Part shown: positions 1 through 12,684 of the stretch, piece after piece
Layout: each line of letters begins with the position of its first letter
How positions within the stretch are numbered: the stretch's first letter is position 1
From: Dermatemys mawii
Taxonomy: Eukaryota; Chordata; Testudines; Dermatemydidae
NCBI GenBank assembly: GCA_007922305.1
Contig: ML677374.1
Location: forward strand, 7,363,619 to 7,427,618
DNA length: 64,000 nucleotides
Reading direction: 5' to 3'
Program-made: the position numbers and the translations under genes
Notes under the pieces: generated by a model
What the model was told of the DNA's origin: nothing
What the model saw: the letters and a program-made list of their open reading frames with translations, nothing else
Database searches by the model: none

Positions 1-128
1 GGGCACACCTCCACCATAGAGAGACAGCAATTTTTACCTTGCATCAGTATGTTACTGACCTAACCAGATTTAATCCTTGCTTAAATTAGTTCAGTTTAAG
101 GGTGTCTGTATTGGCAGTTTGCCTAGAT

Positions 129-656
129 CCGAAGGGCTCAACCGGTGGGCTGCGTACTGCAGACCACAGGCTTGGCTCCACTAATTAGATGCCTGGACTC
201 TGGAGAAGACGCACCTACATGTAAGGTGAAGTGGTGGCCTTGGGGCAAATGGGGCGGGTAGGTGGGAGGGGCACTGGGGTGAGATGGGCAGGGGAGGGCT
301 TGAGATGTGCTGGGCTGTGGTGGCCAGCGAAAGAGGCAACTTTCCCCAGCTTGGGGGCTGCGACTGCCAGGGAGAGACCCCCGGTCCTTCCCAGCCCCAG
401 CTTGGTGGCTGCCGCGGTGCAGGAGGAAGGGCACATCCATCACATTAGACAGGTAAGAAAGACTATGGATAGTAGATGAGTTGTGTGCTTTTATTTGTAG
501 AACCAAAAAAGTTAATTAGGGGTTGTTTTTTTTAATAGCACTTTAATCCAAAGCACTTTACAGTACAAGCAACATTTGGAAAGCTCATTAAGTGGTCTGC
601 CGAGACCCTCAATAAATTTCAAGTGGGCCATGAAAAGAAAAGTTTGAGACCCACTG
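129..656. mobile_element. Non-autonomous hAT-type element with 8-bp TSD
   Basis: The octamer gcctagat occurs on both sides (121-128 and 657-664). The right end reads gtttgagacccactg and its reverse complement matches the left end ccgaagggctcaacc at about 10 of 15 positions. The 8-bp duplication and CAGNGG..CTCAA-type ends are characteristic of hAT transposons. The GC-rich interior (about 230-430) produces overlapping open frames on both strands that are not genes. Confidence 0.75.
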
Positions 657-2989
657 GCCTAGATCAATTTTTAAATTGAGTTAGTTAATCTGGTACACTT
701 TTTAAAGGGTTGACTATAGCTAATGGTTTGCAAAGCACCATAAAAGTGCAATTATCTTCATGAAGAGGTCATACAACACATTACATGGTTATTATCTATT
801 TACAGAGCTTTGTTTAAAAATCAATTCTTTTGTGTATTTCTGATCTAGAATATTATAGCACCTTATTTTCTGCATTGTATTGTAAAGTCTGAAAGACACC
901 GCAATTTTCTTTAGTCACTTTCTACCAGTGTTCGTTCTTGTTCTTCCTATTGATTCTGGTGGCACCCCTTGTTAATATTTGTTATAGGTGCACCATGCAT
1001 CTTCTGGCTTGACTCTGGACATCACCACTTGCACTGATGTTCACTTTTTAGAGACTCAACATCAGTGTATGCTGTTAGTAGAGAAATGTAGTGGTCTGCT
1101 AAATTAAATTGGATATTCAGGGTCTTTTATTACTTTTTCCTTAGCTCCAGCACAGAATACATAGCACTGTGCCTTGAAATTTCTTGCATTTCCCATTCTA
1201 GTCTCTGCAGCTCATTTACATTAGAAAAATTAGATGTTACTGATGAGCAGTGTCAGAAATGGGTTCAGATTAACTGGTTCTCTGTGACAGAGTGCAGGAC
1301 CAAACCAGTTCAGAAAATGCTGGTTACAACACGCTTAGAGCAAGTCTGTTATGGTTTTCTGAAACAATGCAGAATCCTTTTTATTTTAGTCTGGGTTAAA
1401 GCAGCATTCAGCTGAATGGGGGCTGTCACTTATCAGCAACAAGTAATTTTTATAGTGTAGAGTAGGGCTGAAGGGTTATATTGACCACTTATCTGCAGAT
1501 TTACCATGTCTGCTTCCACAGCCTTGACACCAATGATGCTGCATGCCTCAGGTATGGAGACCAGCCTCCTGCCATTGGCTGGCACATCTCAGGTTATGCC
1601 TTAGGGTACAGCTACATTACCCGCCGGATCGTAGCTGAAGTTGCGTATCTCAGGTCGACACTGCCAATGACAGCACATTGAGAAGGCCAGTAAAAGCTAC
1701 ATTGTCAGGTGTCGTTACACAATCATTTGCTCTTACAGTGTACAAGAGCCCCTCTGCTAGAGAATGAGCCTGTGCTATCACAGCTCTTGCAATTAAAAGG
1801 AACAACAAAGGTTGTGTTCTATTTACTAGGTAGTGCGTTTAATTGTAATACTAATGATCTAACATGCTTTAGAAATGTAACTTGCCTTTGTTATGCTTCC
1901 TTCACTTTTCTGGGCTTCACACTTTCTAGCAAAGAATGTTGTGTGTCTCTCCTAATTCTGCTACATCTATACCTTTAGATATTCCTCTCCTTTCTCCTCC
2001 AGCATCCCAGCCTAGTCTTGCCCTTTACCTAGTGTGTACAATTCTGTTTGTCTGACCCGCTTCAAGCTCTCCCTCTTGTATTATTCATCACTTCCTATGG
2101 CAGGCTTTCAGGTACTGGCCCTTGTTGGAGACAGGAGACAGGATTATTCGTTGGAGCTGGGATGTCAATTTATCAACTCCTGTTTTCTACAGGTACAGGT
2201 AGGTGTGTGTGTGTGCCCCACCAAACTGACTTTAAAAAATAAACCACAGACAGATATAAAAAACAAAGGCTAGAGAGGAGAAAGGATAAGAAAGGAGGCA
2301 GTGCAGTTAAAACACAAGTGTGGAGGAAGGAGAACTGGGTTCTTCTCTCAGCCAGTTGCCACGGTCTTTTGCTGTAACCTGTAACCAAGAAATTTAACAG
2401 CTTTGTTTCTTTCCCTGTTAATATCCAGCTCCATAAAACACAGTGCAATCCTTGCATAAAGTATTATTACAGCAGGTTCACCTTTGGAGGAAAGAAATTG
2501 TCAGAATACTCCTGCCTGTGTCCAACAGACACTAAAATTCTGTTAGAGTCAGAGAAAAGCCTGGGGAAAACAGACTTTGTACACAATCCGTTAAACGGTG
2601 TCCTTTCCAATTAGTCAAACCCAATTCCTACTAAAACAGGAGAGTGAGTGAGGATAACAGATATTTTAAAATATGACATCTCGCTGAGGAGATGCCGGTA
2701 CCTATTTTTAAAAAAACAGGTTAGAGGTGGGCAAAGTGATCCCCCAGAGCTTGAATTTTACAGAGCTCAGAGCATTGACTCAATGTCCAACCAGCAAAAT
2801 TTAATACAAGTGGAATAATTTTAAAAGTGGATGCTCATGGTTTTCATATTCTGACCATGGTGCAATCAAAAATATAAGTACTGCAGGCAGAAAAATGTCC
2901 ATTTTAAGTAATGGTGCCTACTGTACATACCAACTATATGGGGAAATCTGGCTTCCAATGGCAAATATCAATATCTATACATAGTGTAT

Positions 2990-3550
2990 GTGAGAGTGCT
3001 CATCTCCCCCATACATCTATAGACAGAGCTATATCTATAATAAGATCTATTTCTATACCTAGAGATCTAGCGCTATAGAAAGTTTTCTCTAGCTACAGAG
3101 ATTTATCGTTATATGTAGAGGCCATTTCTAAACATCCGCCCTATCTACAGTGATCTATTGCTATGTATAGAGATTTATACAGAACTATTGTTATCTGTTG
3201 ATTGCACTGGATTCTATATACATCTACAGCAGTGGCGTCCAATAGAAATTAAATGCTAGCCACACTTGTGGTTTTGAATTTTTCTTAATTAGCCACATTA
3301 TTAAAAAAACACATTAAGCCACATTATAAAAAAGTCACATGCATTAGCCACAATTCAACAGCCACGTGGCTAGTGGCAAACATAGTGGACACTGCTGACC
3401 TATAGAGATGCTTCTTTATCTGTAAGAGCCGCTGCTAGAAAGAGCTATCTTCATATAATTCTAGCTGTAGTGAGCTGTCAGTACCCAAAGACATCTTTCT
3501 CTATACACTGAGCTAGACAGCAATATATCTGTATCTCTAGATGGTTTGTT
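2990..3550. repeat. Degenerate ATCTATAG-type tandem tract
   Basis: Variants of ctatagagatctat / gctatagagat recur irregularly over about 560 bp. A hAT-like element (3230-3397) interrupts the tract, so the tract predates the insertion. The period is irregular, roughly 20-30 bp, and divergence is high. Confidence 0.5.
3230..3397. mobile_element. hAT-Charlie-like MITE
   Basis: The ends CAGTGGCGTCCAATAG and the complement of CATAGTGGACACTGCTG form imperfect terminal inverted repeats. Internal GCCACATTA and GGCTAGTGGC blocks are typical of an old amniote hAT MITE. The flanking octamers atctacag and acctatag agree at 6 of 8 positions, a decayed target-site duplication. Confidence 0.55.
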
Positions 3551-4063
3551 AAAACCACACCAGCTCAAGTAAAAAAAAAATCTAGATGGGTATTTGTGTA
3601 TATAGTTATGTATAATTCAACTCTACCTCAAACACGCCACCAAAGTCGAGGCAGGAGCATTAGAAATACCACTATGTAATTACTATAACTTTCCCCTTGA
3701 TTAAGACTGTCTCATATAAAAGACAGTGTCATATAAAAGACAGTGTATTATCATTTTCTAATGTAATAGAGAAGGTGCTCTGCATTTCCCACATCTGCTA
3801 GGGAGGATACATGAACTTACATGGCATGAAAGTTGTTTTCTTGGTGATAACTAGATTTTGTGCTCATTGTTCCAGCCAAGCACAGCAGAAAAACACACAA
3901 TCAGCAATTGATCACCTGCTTCTAATGTGTTTGAAGAGCATGGACATATTAAGGTAAGAGCAGCAGGGGAAAAGATGAGAACAAATGCAGATCCTGTGGT
4001 ACAAAACAATACATTTCACATGCGCTCATAATGAAGGGGACTCCACAACTCTGTTCAAAACAG

Positions 4064-4145
4064 TTTATTTTATTTTTTTGTCAGACAAACACATTGATTT
4101 CTGGACCACAGTAGAGGATGGAAACCTTTCACAAACTTATTTATT
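4064..4145 (-). terminator. MSI2: Candidate polyadenylation signal cluster for MSI2
   Basis: Three AATAAA hexamers on the minus strand (complements at 4140-4145, 4069-4074 and 4064-4069) are followed on that strand within about 30 nt by a G/U-rich stretch (gagttgtggag). This is the arrangement of a cleavage and polyadenylation site. Nothing in the sequence proves it is the one used. Confidence 0.3.
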
Positions 4146-4265
4146 TGAAAATACAAATATAAAATTATACTTTCCACATCTGTGATGTGAGAGACCCCCA
4201 TCCACATAGTATTTTACAACAGGGCTTCAGAAAGCCATACACAGAGACCTGAAAGATGCTTGATA

Positions 4266-4305
4266 TATAGATACAGATATATGTATATGTGTGTGTATAT
4301 AGTTT
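4266..4305. repeat. TA/TG-rich simple repeat
   Basis: Alternating atatag/atatgt units grade into gtgtgtgta over about 40 bp. Confidence 0.6.
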
Positions 4306-7300
4306 AAAAAAAAAAGTCACTACCAAAGTTCTCCTCAGTTCATACTAAAGTATAAAAGGAAGGGCTAGGCCTGCCACTGTGCCATAGTTTGTTTAGGTAC
4401 ATTTATGACCACCTGAAATGCTTAGACTTGCATTCTATTACTGATGGAATTCAGAACTTGTACAACATACAATGAATTATATTTGTTATTCACTACAGTC
4501 AAAATGACACACAGAGATCCTACATGTGGTGTCAGAGTATGTACAGAATACAGTTTTATAACATGGGTGACTCCTGCTTCTTGTCAAAGTTTTTTAGCTT
4601 TGATTTTTACATTGAAATGAAATTCTGTCAAGACAATACATTCTGATTGTTTGGAAACTTGTGAACAGATCACTTAGATTGACTTTCTTAACTACTTGTT
4701 TTTGGTAAATTTTATTACAGTATTAAAGTATTGCTTAGCTTACAGAATCTCCGCATGTAGTGTTCACACACAAAAATGGGTTTGAATTAGATTCTGTACT
4801 TATGAAACTCTACAGTGTATGTACGCAGACCACAGAATCTGCCTGTGTGTCTTCAATGCAGTGTCTCGCAAACTTACCCTAACTTTCATTTTTTCTGTTT
4901 TGCTTTTAAAAAACACTCAGGAAAAAAAATCATCCACAAAAGTTCCACCCAAGAGACATTTCCACAGCATAAAAGATAATTATGAGTTAGTGTTTTTGTA
5001 AACAATTTCATATGCGATATCATATATAACCATGGCTGACTGTCAATAAAAATGTAATAAACAATATTGCTTTATTATAGATTATGTTGCATTGAGTGAA
5101 TGGCAGAATGAAACAGGATGGATTTTTGTGGCTGAAGTCACTAGCCCTCATTCACACTAAAGGTCAAAATAGCATTACAGATTTTATAGCTGGGGGAAGA
5201 AAAAAATCCCTACACCTTTCAGGTCATTATTACCCATAATTACCCAATGATTTAAACTAATCTAGCAAGATGTGTAACATTCACCAGCTGTATACTGCTG
5301 TACAATGAAGAAAAAAAGAACTGCAGCAACAGAGCCATGCTACCTTAAAGTCCAAGCTACAAATTCAAATTAAAATGAACATTATGAAGTATAGAAAACA
5401 AAAAGGACAGATAGATCAGTCTTCATTTTAATCAAGTCAATCACAAATGAATATTATTTTTGGGGGCGGGGGGATGAGAGTAGTTACCCTCGTTAACTAA
5501 ATTTTCCTAGGTACTGCAATCCCTCCAAAATTTACATTGTGTTTAGTAACAAAAGTTGTCCCACTGTATCAGCACTTTGTATCATAATGCAGGTCTACCA
5601 GAAATGGGTATGGCGTGTCCCAGTCCGGAGAGGAGCAGGAAAATCCATCTCTACGTTAATAGTGGTCTTCATGGGGAAGTAGGAGCTCTTTTTGTTGTTG
5701 CCCATTTGCACAACTAGGCAGGAGTCTCTCTTTTTTGATAACTCCCAGGGTAACAGTTACAACTGATCTTGCCCATTTAGATCAGTGCATTCACCACTGT
5801 GCTTGACTAAAATAAAGATGTAGCTGAACCTTTGTGCTAAAATAATTTACAAAGAAAATCCTTCGAAATGGACTTCTAAATGAGTGGGGGACTAAAGTGA
5901 ACCTTAGTCTAGGTAGCCACATCAAAAACATATCAGGTTCCACAATATTTGTGCTATGGGCCACTGGGACTTTTCAAAAGGTATATAAACATCTAAAACA
6001 TATTCACACAGATTATCAATTTCTTCTGAGCATTCTTAAAAAAATATTTTTTTCTCTTAGTAAAATCATTTTAATATACCATGCCTCCCTCTTTTAAAAA
6101 ATAAATTAAAAAAATCCAGTTTTGCATATCTAGCATTAGCATTTAAGGTAGTATGGCACACCCCCTTTTTAAAGTCAAGGGTGGGGATCTACAAAATGCT
6201 TTAAGAGTTTGCCAGCATTTTTAACATTGTGAGACCTTTGGTTAGTTGAAACCACATCAGATCAGCAAAAAATAAAATAAAAAGACCGGAAAAAAGGAAG
6301 AAACTGCCCAAAATTATTAGCATTTTTTTCTTAAATAAGAGAAAGTTCTATCCTTACTGGTCCTAAATCTGAATAACTACATCTAAAATTTTAACCTTAA
6401 TTACAATACACCTACCAATATGTACTAGAAGAGGAAGAGAGAAAGAGGAGGAGGGGAAATTCACTACACTAGCATCAGGACAGCACTCTTACAAGATAGC
6501 CATTTTATACACTATTAACATACAACAATGATCAACAAAGAATATTCTATGAGGTGATAGGGAATGGAGAGGAAAAACAAATGGTAGTACAGTACGTCAT
6601 CAACATTGACAAAATATTAATAAAAAATTCCCTGACTTATACATTGGATCTCAGGGAATTTGGTTTGTGTTTTTTTATTATTTTTATTTTTTAAAGAACT
6701 GTTATTTTATTACTTGATCAAGTCTCAATATTTAAAAAGCGTCCAGCATTTTGCTTAAACCTGGTTGTTCTGAAATAAGAAAAAAAAACCCTAAAATATT
6801 ACACAAAAAAGCATGATTTCGTTTTTAAAAAAACAAGAAAAACAAGGTTCTTTTTCCCATTCAGATAGCATTATGATGCCTTGTTTTTTTAAAGATGCTT
6901 TGCTCTACCTGGTCTATTGAATGTCTACATTAATCTACTTGTTAGTAAAATTTACAAAAATAGGAGTGCAGCAGCTCTTTTTAACAAATGTCGCATTCAG
7001 TGTCTTATACTGGCTGTACCTAAAGTACCAAATTTATAAACGTAACAATTTAAAAAAATATTAATAAAACTTGTCAATATTATGTTAAAAAAAGAAGAAA
7101 TATATCCATACTACAGTATGTTCTTAATGCCACCTACCATGTTGTACTTCTATTTTGCTGTTGCAGGCCTATTTACCAATATTAAAAAAATTAAATTAAA
7201 AAATATCCTTCATAAGTTTCCTCCCCCAACAGAGGACCATATATATAACAGCCAAATATTAAACATGTGCAAATAGGAAACTGTCAGTTTTTCCCCCTAC

Positions 7301-8990
7301 CAGTCACAGTGCAATGATGTTTTATACTTTTTTATATTTTTTAATTCTGTTTACATCTACAATAAATTAAAATCTTCTGTCGTTTCTAGGGTGATACTTG
7401 TAGCACTGAGGTATTCCAAACAAACAAACAATAAAAAGGTCGCTTTCCTAATTTGTTAATATAGAAAATAATGGATAAAAGGTGTAATGCAAGCTTTAAC
7501 ACTGCTCTTCCTATGGCATGTTAGACACTGAAGAGGAATCTCTTCTCTGTCAGAGCTTTATAGGACATGCAGAGCAGCTGAAATGACTGGACAGCAAGTT
7601 GATCTAATTTAAAATAACAACTAATAAAGGTGTGCTTCAAACTTTAAATACTTTAAATATTAAAATTGTAGCTTCTTTTTCAGTCTTGGGAAAAAGCTGT
7701 TCTTAAATTAAAAAATATAACTAAACTGTTACCTTTTAAGCTGTGCACATATGACTAGTTAATATGCTGGTATGACGCTAGTACAGTTATAAGGTCTAAC
7801 ACACCTACAGAGCAAGCTAAACAGTGTTAATCTAACTCTTATGGGCCAGCTCTGGCAGTTGATCTAAACGTTTAAAACTTTTTTTCTGCTATTTAGTAGA
7901 GAAACTGCCTTAAACTGACTCATCACAAAAATATTTTGTATTTCTCTTTCTCTTTCTTAGTAGTTTATATGTAGTTAATGGAATTGTATTTACAGTTTTT
8001 TTTTTCAGAATTCACAATTTCAAAAAACCTTATATCACCTCTTTCAACCAAAAAAAGCACTTATAGAAAAAGGACACAAAAAATTTTGCAGTCCTTACCT
8101 TATTGCCGAAAATAGATATAATTAGGTTAACAAAGACGTCACAAATCAAAAGAACGGCTAGAGATCCTGCTACTCAGCTACCTTCTCAGCTCCCATACAA
8201 TGCAAACTAGAAACTTTACTTCAGCCCACCTGCTGTTCTTGCTCTACTTCTAATTCAGTGTGTGCTAAAATTCCACCTGAAAAGTTTTTACAGTTTCAGA
8301 ATTGGTACCAAAAGACTGAGACTCGTGTTACCATCTCAGCATCCTTTAAGCAACAACTACATAAAAGTAAAAAGGAAGGAAACAATAAAAGAAAACCCCT
8401 TAATATAAACAGTTACACTATGGTTAGGCTTTTACTAGATACACAAATTAGAACTACATGACTACGAGAGTATGTCAAATGCTATGAAAAAATGTGATTC
8501 AAATAGATTTAAGGGGGGGGAGAACCCATTAAGAAAATAAAACAAAAGAGAAATGGATTATATATACATATTTTAAAAGCTGTTTTTATAGTACAGCAGA
8601 TTCATGAGATGAGGAGAGAGATTTTAAACAACCTAAGTCCATAGAGTGCCACCTCCAGTTTATTTATGTTATTGGTGATGATGTAGTGCTCAAAGTCTGA
8701 TGATATCACCTGAACATGGGACCATTCAGAAACTTCGCCCTGTCTTGTTTGGACATCCAGATATACTCTATAAAGGATAAAAAAACAGATAACATAACCA
8801 CATTTTTTGAGAGTAAGAGAAGTTCCCAAATCTAGAGGAGTTCCTTAAGGGGTTTATTACGTACCTATATTTGTAAATAGCTCAGTGCAATTCTTTCTAT
8901 GTTGTTTTGATCTATGTTGTGCAATTAGAGCCATGCAGTATAAACTTGACATATAGTAGGCCTGACCAGGGATATGGAAATATGCCTCTC

Positions 8991-9173
8991 TCATAGAACT
9001 GGAAAGACCTTGAAAGGTCATCAAGTCCAGTCCCCTGCCTACACTAGCAGGACCTAGTACTGTCCTCTGAGAGATTTTTTTGCCCCAGATCCCTAAATGG
9101 CTCCCTCAAGGATTGAACTAACAACCCTGCATTTAGCAGGCCAATACTCAAAGCATTGAGCTATCCCTCCCAC
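8991..9173 (-). mobile_element. tRNA-headed SINE with CR1-like tail (turtle Cry I type)
   Basis: On the minus strand the 5' part has a tRNA-like A box (tagctcaatgctttgag, near 9162-9148) and B box (ggttgttagttcaatcc, near 9125-9108). The 3' part (ggactggacttgatgacctt ... agttctatga) resembles the CR1 3' tail used for mobilisation in trans. It shares orientation with MSI2. Confidence 0.75.
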
Positions 9174-10088
9174 CAATGCTGAGGGCCAGTAGCTCTTATT
9201 GAAGTCACTGGGAGCTCAGTGCCTTTCAGGATCAAATCCACTCTTAGTGTGTGTAATATGAAAAAGGTAATATCACTTAAATACAAAAAGGTGAATAGAA
9301 ATAGTCTAAACATGACCTATTCAGTTTATGTAAATAGCAGGTGATGCTGGCAAAAGGCCAGTGCATGGGAACTGTGCAAAATGTTTAATATCAAAATGAG
9401 AAGCATACTTAAACATTTAACACCTGTGTTTTGGGCCATAATCTGTTCTAAATCACATGGTTTAAATCCAGAGTGACATAACTGAAGTTTATGGGGTTAC
9501 TTTGGAATGAAAAGTATAGCTTAAATTCTGCTCTGCTATCAATCTTCTCTTTCAAATACATTTACAAAGGTAAAGTAAATATCTCGGTGTCAAATTCAGT
9601 GCTCCTTTGACAAGCTCCTTTTGTACTTTTACAGGGTGGTTTTGGTTTGTTTGGTTTTTGTTCACTAATATTTGGGAACAATAAAATATTACTAGATTCA
9701 TCAGAAGTACTGGAAGATCTCCTTATGCACCAGTCACAGTATTGTGTTTACACAGCTTTATAACACGCATATTCTAAAACCGTAAAAGCACCTGCTAGAT
9801 AGTGGTAATTTTTAAATGGGTACATTTCAACTCTAATGATAACTTTTCTAAGTGCTTTTGTAACACCTGACTCACTGATCCTGCAGACACTTAGGTATGT
9901 CAGTAATCCAACTGACTGCAACAGGACTACTCTTCTGTGTCAATTTTTGCAGGATTGGGACAGAAGGGGGTAATTATTATTTAAACTTCACTACAGAAAT
10001 GATTTGAATTGTGACAAATATAAAAAACACCCCTGCAATTGATGCAATATCTATAGTGCAGGCAGGCAGGGATGTGCATCTTGTGTCG

Positions 10089-10475
10089 ATGAAACCTCAA
10101 CCTTTCCAGACGACTGTACCCCTTTTAGGAATCTGATTTGTCTTGCATACCCCTAAGCTTTAACCTCACTTAAAGACTACTTGCTTACAAAATCAGACAT
10201 TAAAATGTGTCACACAGCGCACTATTCCTGAAAAATTGCTGACTTTCTCCTTTTTATCATATAATGATAAATCAATTGGAATATAAATACTGTACTTATA
10301 TTTCACTGTATAGTATGTAGAGCAGTATAAACAAGTCACTGTCTATATGGAATTTTAGTCAGTAGTGACTTCGCTAGTGCTTTTTCTGTAGCCTCTTGTA
10401 AAACTAGGCCAATATCTAGATGCGTTGACGGCCCCCCGGGAAGACCTCTGCCTAACTCCAGGCTGGGAACCGCTG
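10089..10475. mobile_element. hAT-derived interspersed repeat, about 390 bp
   Basis: The left end carries ctcaacctttccagac and the right end ctgggaaccgctg, which are diverged versions of CAGTGGTTCTCAACC and its complement. Interior phrases such as gtagagcagtataaacaagtc match a turtle repeat family I remember. Target-site duplications are not clear. Confidence 0.6.
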
Positions 10476-10703
10476 CTCTAGCGATCTTGCTAAAAACAAG
10501 CAAGTGGGTTTCAGCATGGGCTGCTCAAGTGAGGATGTACCCAGGCAGGTTTGAGCTGCAGTGTCCTCACGTTAGTGAGCTAGCTAGAGGTACGTCTGCA
10601 CAAGCTGCAAATCACACCTGTGGCTGCAGTGCAGGTGTAGCCGGAGTTGTATTCCGGCAGGAGGGAGATGAAGGACATGCTGGCAGACCTGAAAGCTTGC
10701 ACA

Positions 10704-10752
10704 CTCCGCGTATGCAGAAGAAGGGCTGGACCCTTCTTCTGCATATGCGGAG
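10704..10752. repeat. Near-perfect 22-bp inverted repeat (hairpin)
   Basis: Left arm 10704-10725 (ctccgcgtatgcagaagaag plus gg) pairs with right arm 10731-10752 at 21 of 22 positions, around a 5-nt loop, ctgga. It lies in a GC-richer block (about 10490-10800) that itself looks repeat-derived. Confidence 0.8.
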
Positions 10753-11320
10753 ATTCACCCACAATTCATTGGAAGTAATGTAGATTTAAAGACCCAGCTC
10801 GAATACTATCACATCCCATCTCAGTATCAAGATGAGCTTTTTGCTTTACAGAAAGTCCACTGCATGTGGAGAACCCCTATATTAGCAGACCCTTGTAAGC
10901 TGGAGCATGGAGCCTGCACACAGATGGAAGAGGAAACCATAGTGAGATAAGCGGAAGTATATTTTGGGATGCACTGTCACAATTACAAACTTAAAACTCA
11001 TTAGTCCTTGAGAAATTAATAATAGGGACAACCCCCCACCCATCTATTTTAATTAGTAACAAACAGAGTTAACAGCTATTTCTGTTTTTAAGTCATTAAT
11101 GATTGCACTTGTAACACTGGCCAGTAAATAATGGTTACAGCTTGATGTGCTGTGGTAAGATGATTGCAATATATTAATTTTGTTAATATTTCCTGTCTTG
11201 TGGCATTATTAGTTTAAATTACTGTTTTGTTAAAATCCCTAACCATGCTTTGAAGTCCACACCTTTTCTTTCTTTATGAAGGATATGGACACAATAATAG
11301 TGAAGCATTATAAACCAATT

Positions 11321-11372
11321 AGTGTGTGTGTACGTGTGTGTGTGTGTACGTGTGTGTGTGTGTGTGTGTGTA
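11321..11372. repeat. (TG)n microsatellite
   Basis: About 50 bp of TG dinucleotides are interrupted by tacg units. In MSI2 RNA it would be a CA repeat in the proximal 3' UTR. Confidence 0.9.
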
Positions 11373-12684
11373 CACATCATAACATCACCAAAAATAATTA
11401 GGATTAAAAATGAGTGTTTATACATTTTACTCTCCCTATAAAAATAATATTTTGTGGACCAAATAAGTTCAGGAAACATTTTTAAAAATTTAATATATAG
11501 ACTCCTGCATTTTAGCATAATACACATGACCATTTCTTGTCATACATTAAAGGAGAGCATAGCACAGTAATAGGTATAAACTGATCAATGTACTATCTCT
11601 GTTAGATACAAAAATCATGCAGCTCAGCATCAATGGGTATTTTGTGGGGTGATCATGGCTTGATGGATAAGGGGGGGCAGCTGGTTTTGTTTCTCTAGGT
11701 AGGGTTTTTTGGTTGGTTTTTTCTGCATATATTGGTAGATACACATACATATTTAAGTATCCTCCACACGTACTGTAACAATCCCCCTCCACTCTATAAT
11801 TATGATTTTAATTTCATAGATTTATTTGAAATTTAAAAAGTGACCAGATTTATTCTTAGCTAAGAATCAATAGAGATAAAATTTGACATTTAAATTTATT
11901 TTGTATCCATATAGAAAAATAGTAAACTACAAAGGTAAACACATGGTTTAATAGGTATAGCTTTTGTTTTGTATTGACTGGCTTTTTAATTTACACTATT
12001 AGAAGTATAAGAATATTAATTTGCAAAAATGAATATGCCAAAAGGCCAAACAATTTTTTTTTTAAACATGTAATTAACTCAAGCTCAGTTAAAAGGTTAG
12101 GAAACTGGCAGTGATCCAAATACTAAGGTAATGTCTTTAATTTAATTTGCCTAGGTTTAATTTTTTTAATCTAGATAATTGCTCTATGGTTACTAGTAAC
12201 AATGTTATCTTATAGCTGTAATATTTGGTACAGTACTTAATAATGAATTATGGTTTTCCTTTGCAATAAAGCAACGGTGCTCGTTATTTTTAGAAAACTG
12301 CATTCATAGCAAATCTGTAATCCTCACAGCAATGCTGCATACTGACACTTCTTCATTTGTTTCCCCAAAGACTTCTGGAATCATCATTTATTCCTTTGCG
12401 TTTCAAAGAATGCAAGTGACTGCTCTAAGCTTAATAAATATAAAAACACTAACTTTGTTGGGTTCTAGTTCCTGATTCTCTTCCAGTTTCCAACCCACAA
12501 GATTGATTTTAAAATACACAATTGCAAAAAGGAATGATTAAAGGCCAAAGAAAAAAGAAAGTGAAGATCAAAAGGTGTTTTCTTAATTTAAAATATATAG
12601 AGAAGATAGTAGCTTAGCATAAAATACAAATGGTATATATTATAATACCTCAAAGTGAGATGGCAACCAACCATGTGTAACGTT

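Larger units (their letters stand above)
1..4039. other. Flank downstream of MSI2, no gene seen
   Basis: This flank holds a hAT element (129-656), a decayed ATCTATAG-type tandem tract (about 2990-3550) interrupted by another hAT-like element, and otherwise unique AT-rich sequence. The short open frames between 1481 and 2457 have no recognisable domain or splice context. Confidence 0.6.
4040..12684 (-). other. MSI2: Probable MSI2 3' UTR (distal end uncertain)
   Basis: Downstream of the MSI2 stop the minus strand is AT-rich, has no other gene, and carries few mobile insertions for 8.6 kb. The block 4-8.5 kb in particular looks unlike the repeat-filled flanks. MSI2 is known for a long 3' UTR targeted by many miRNAs, so a multi-kilobase UTR is expected. 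I set the tentative end at a cluster of AATAAA hexamers (4145-4064). An earlier end is possible because many minus-strand AATAAA hexamers occur along the way, for example at 5076-5071. A SINE (8991-9173) and a hAT element (10089-10475) would lie inside it. Confidence 0.35.

Noticed and set aside
138..506. Overlapping frames of 73-122 codons on both strands
   Set aside because: They lie wholly within the hAT element at 129-656.
8602..8829. Minus-strand 75-codon frame with an acceptor-like tract (ttatcctttatag) at its start, possibly an extra exon
   Set aside because: Its best acceptor puts the visible frame in a phase that does not fit exon B. Joined to exon B it would stop after about 13 codons. 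No family is recognised, and it lies in the likely 3' UTR.
9106..9162. tRNA-like A and B boxes on the minus strand
   Set aside because: No cloverleaf is complete, and the sequence continues into a CR1-like tail, so it is a SINE and not a tRNA gene.
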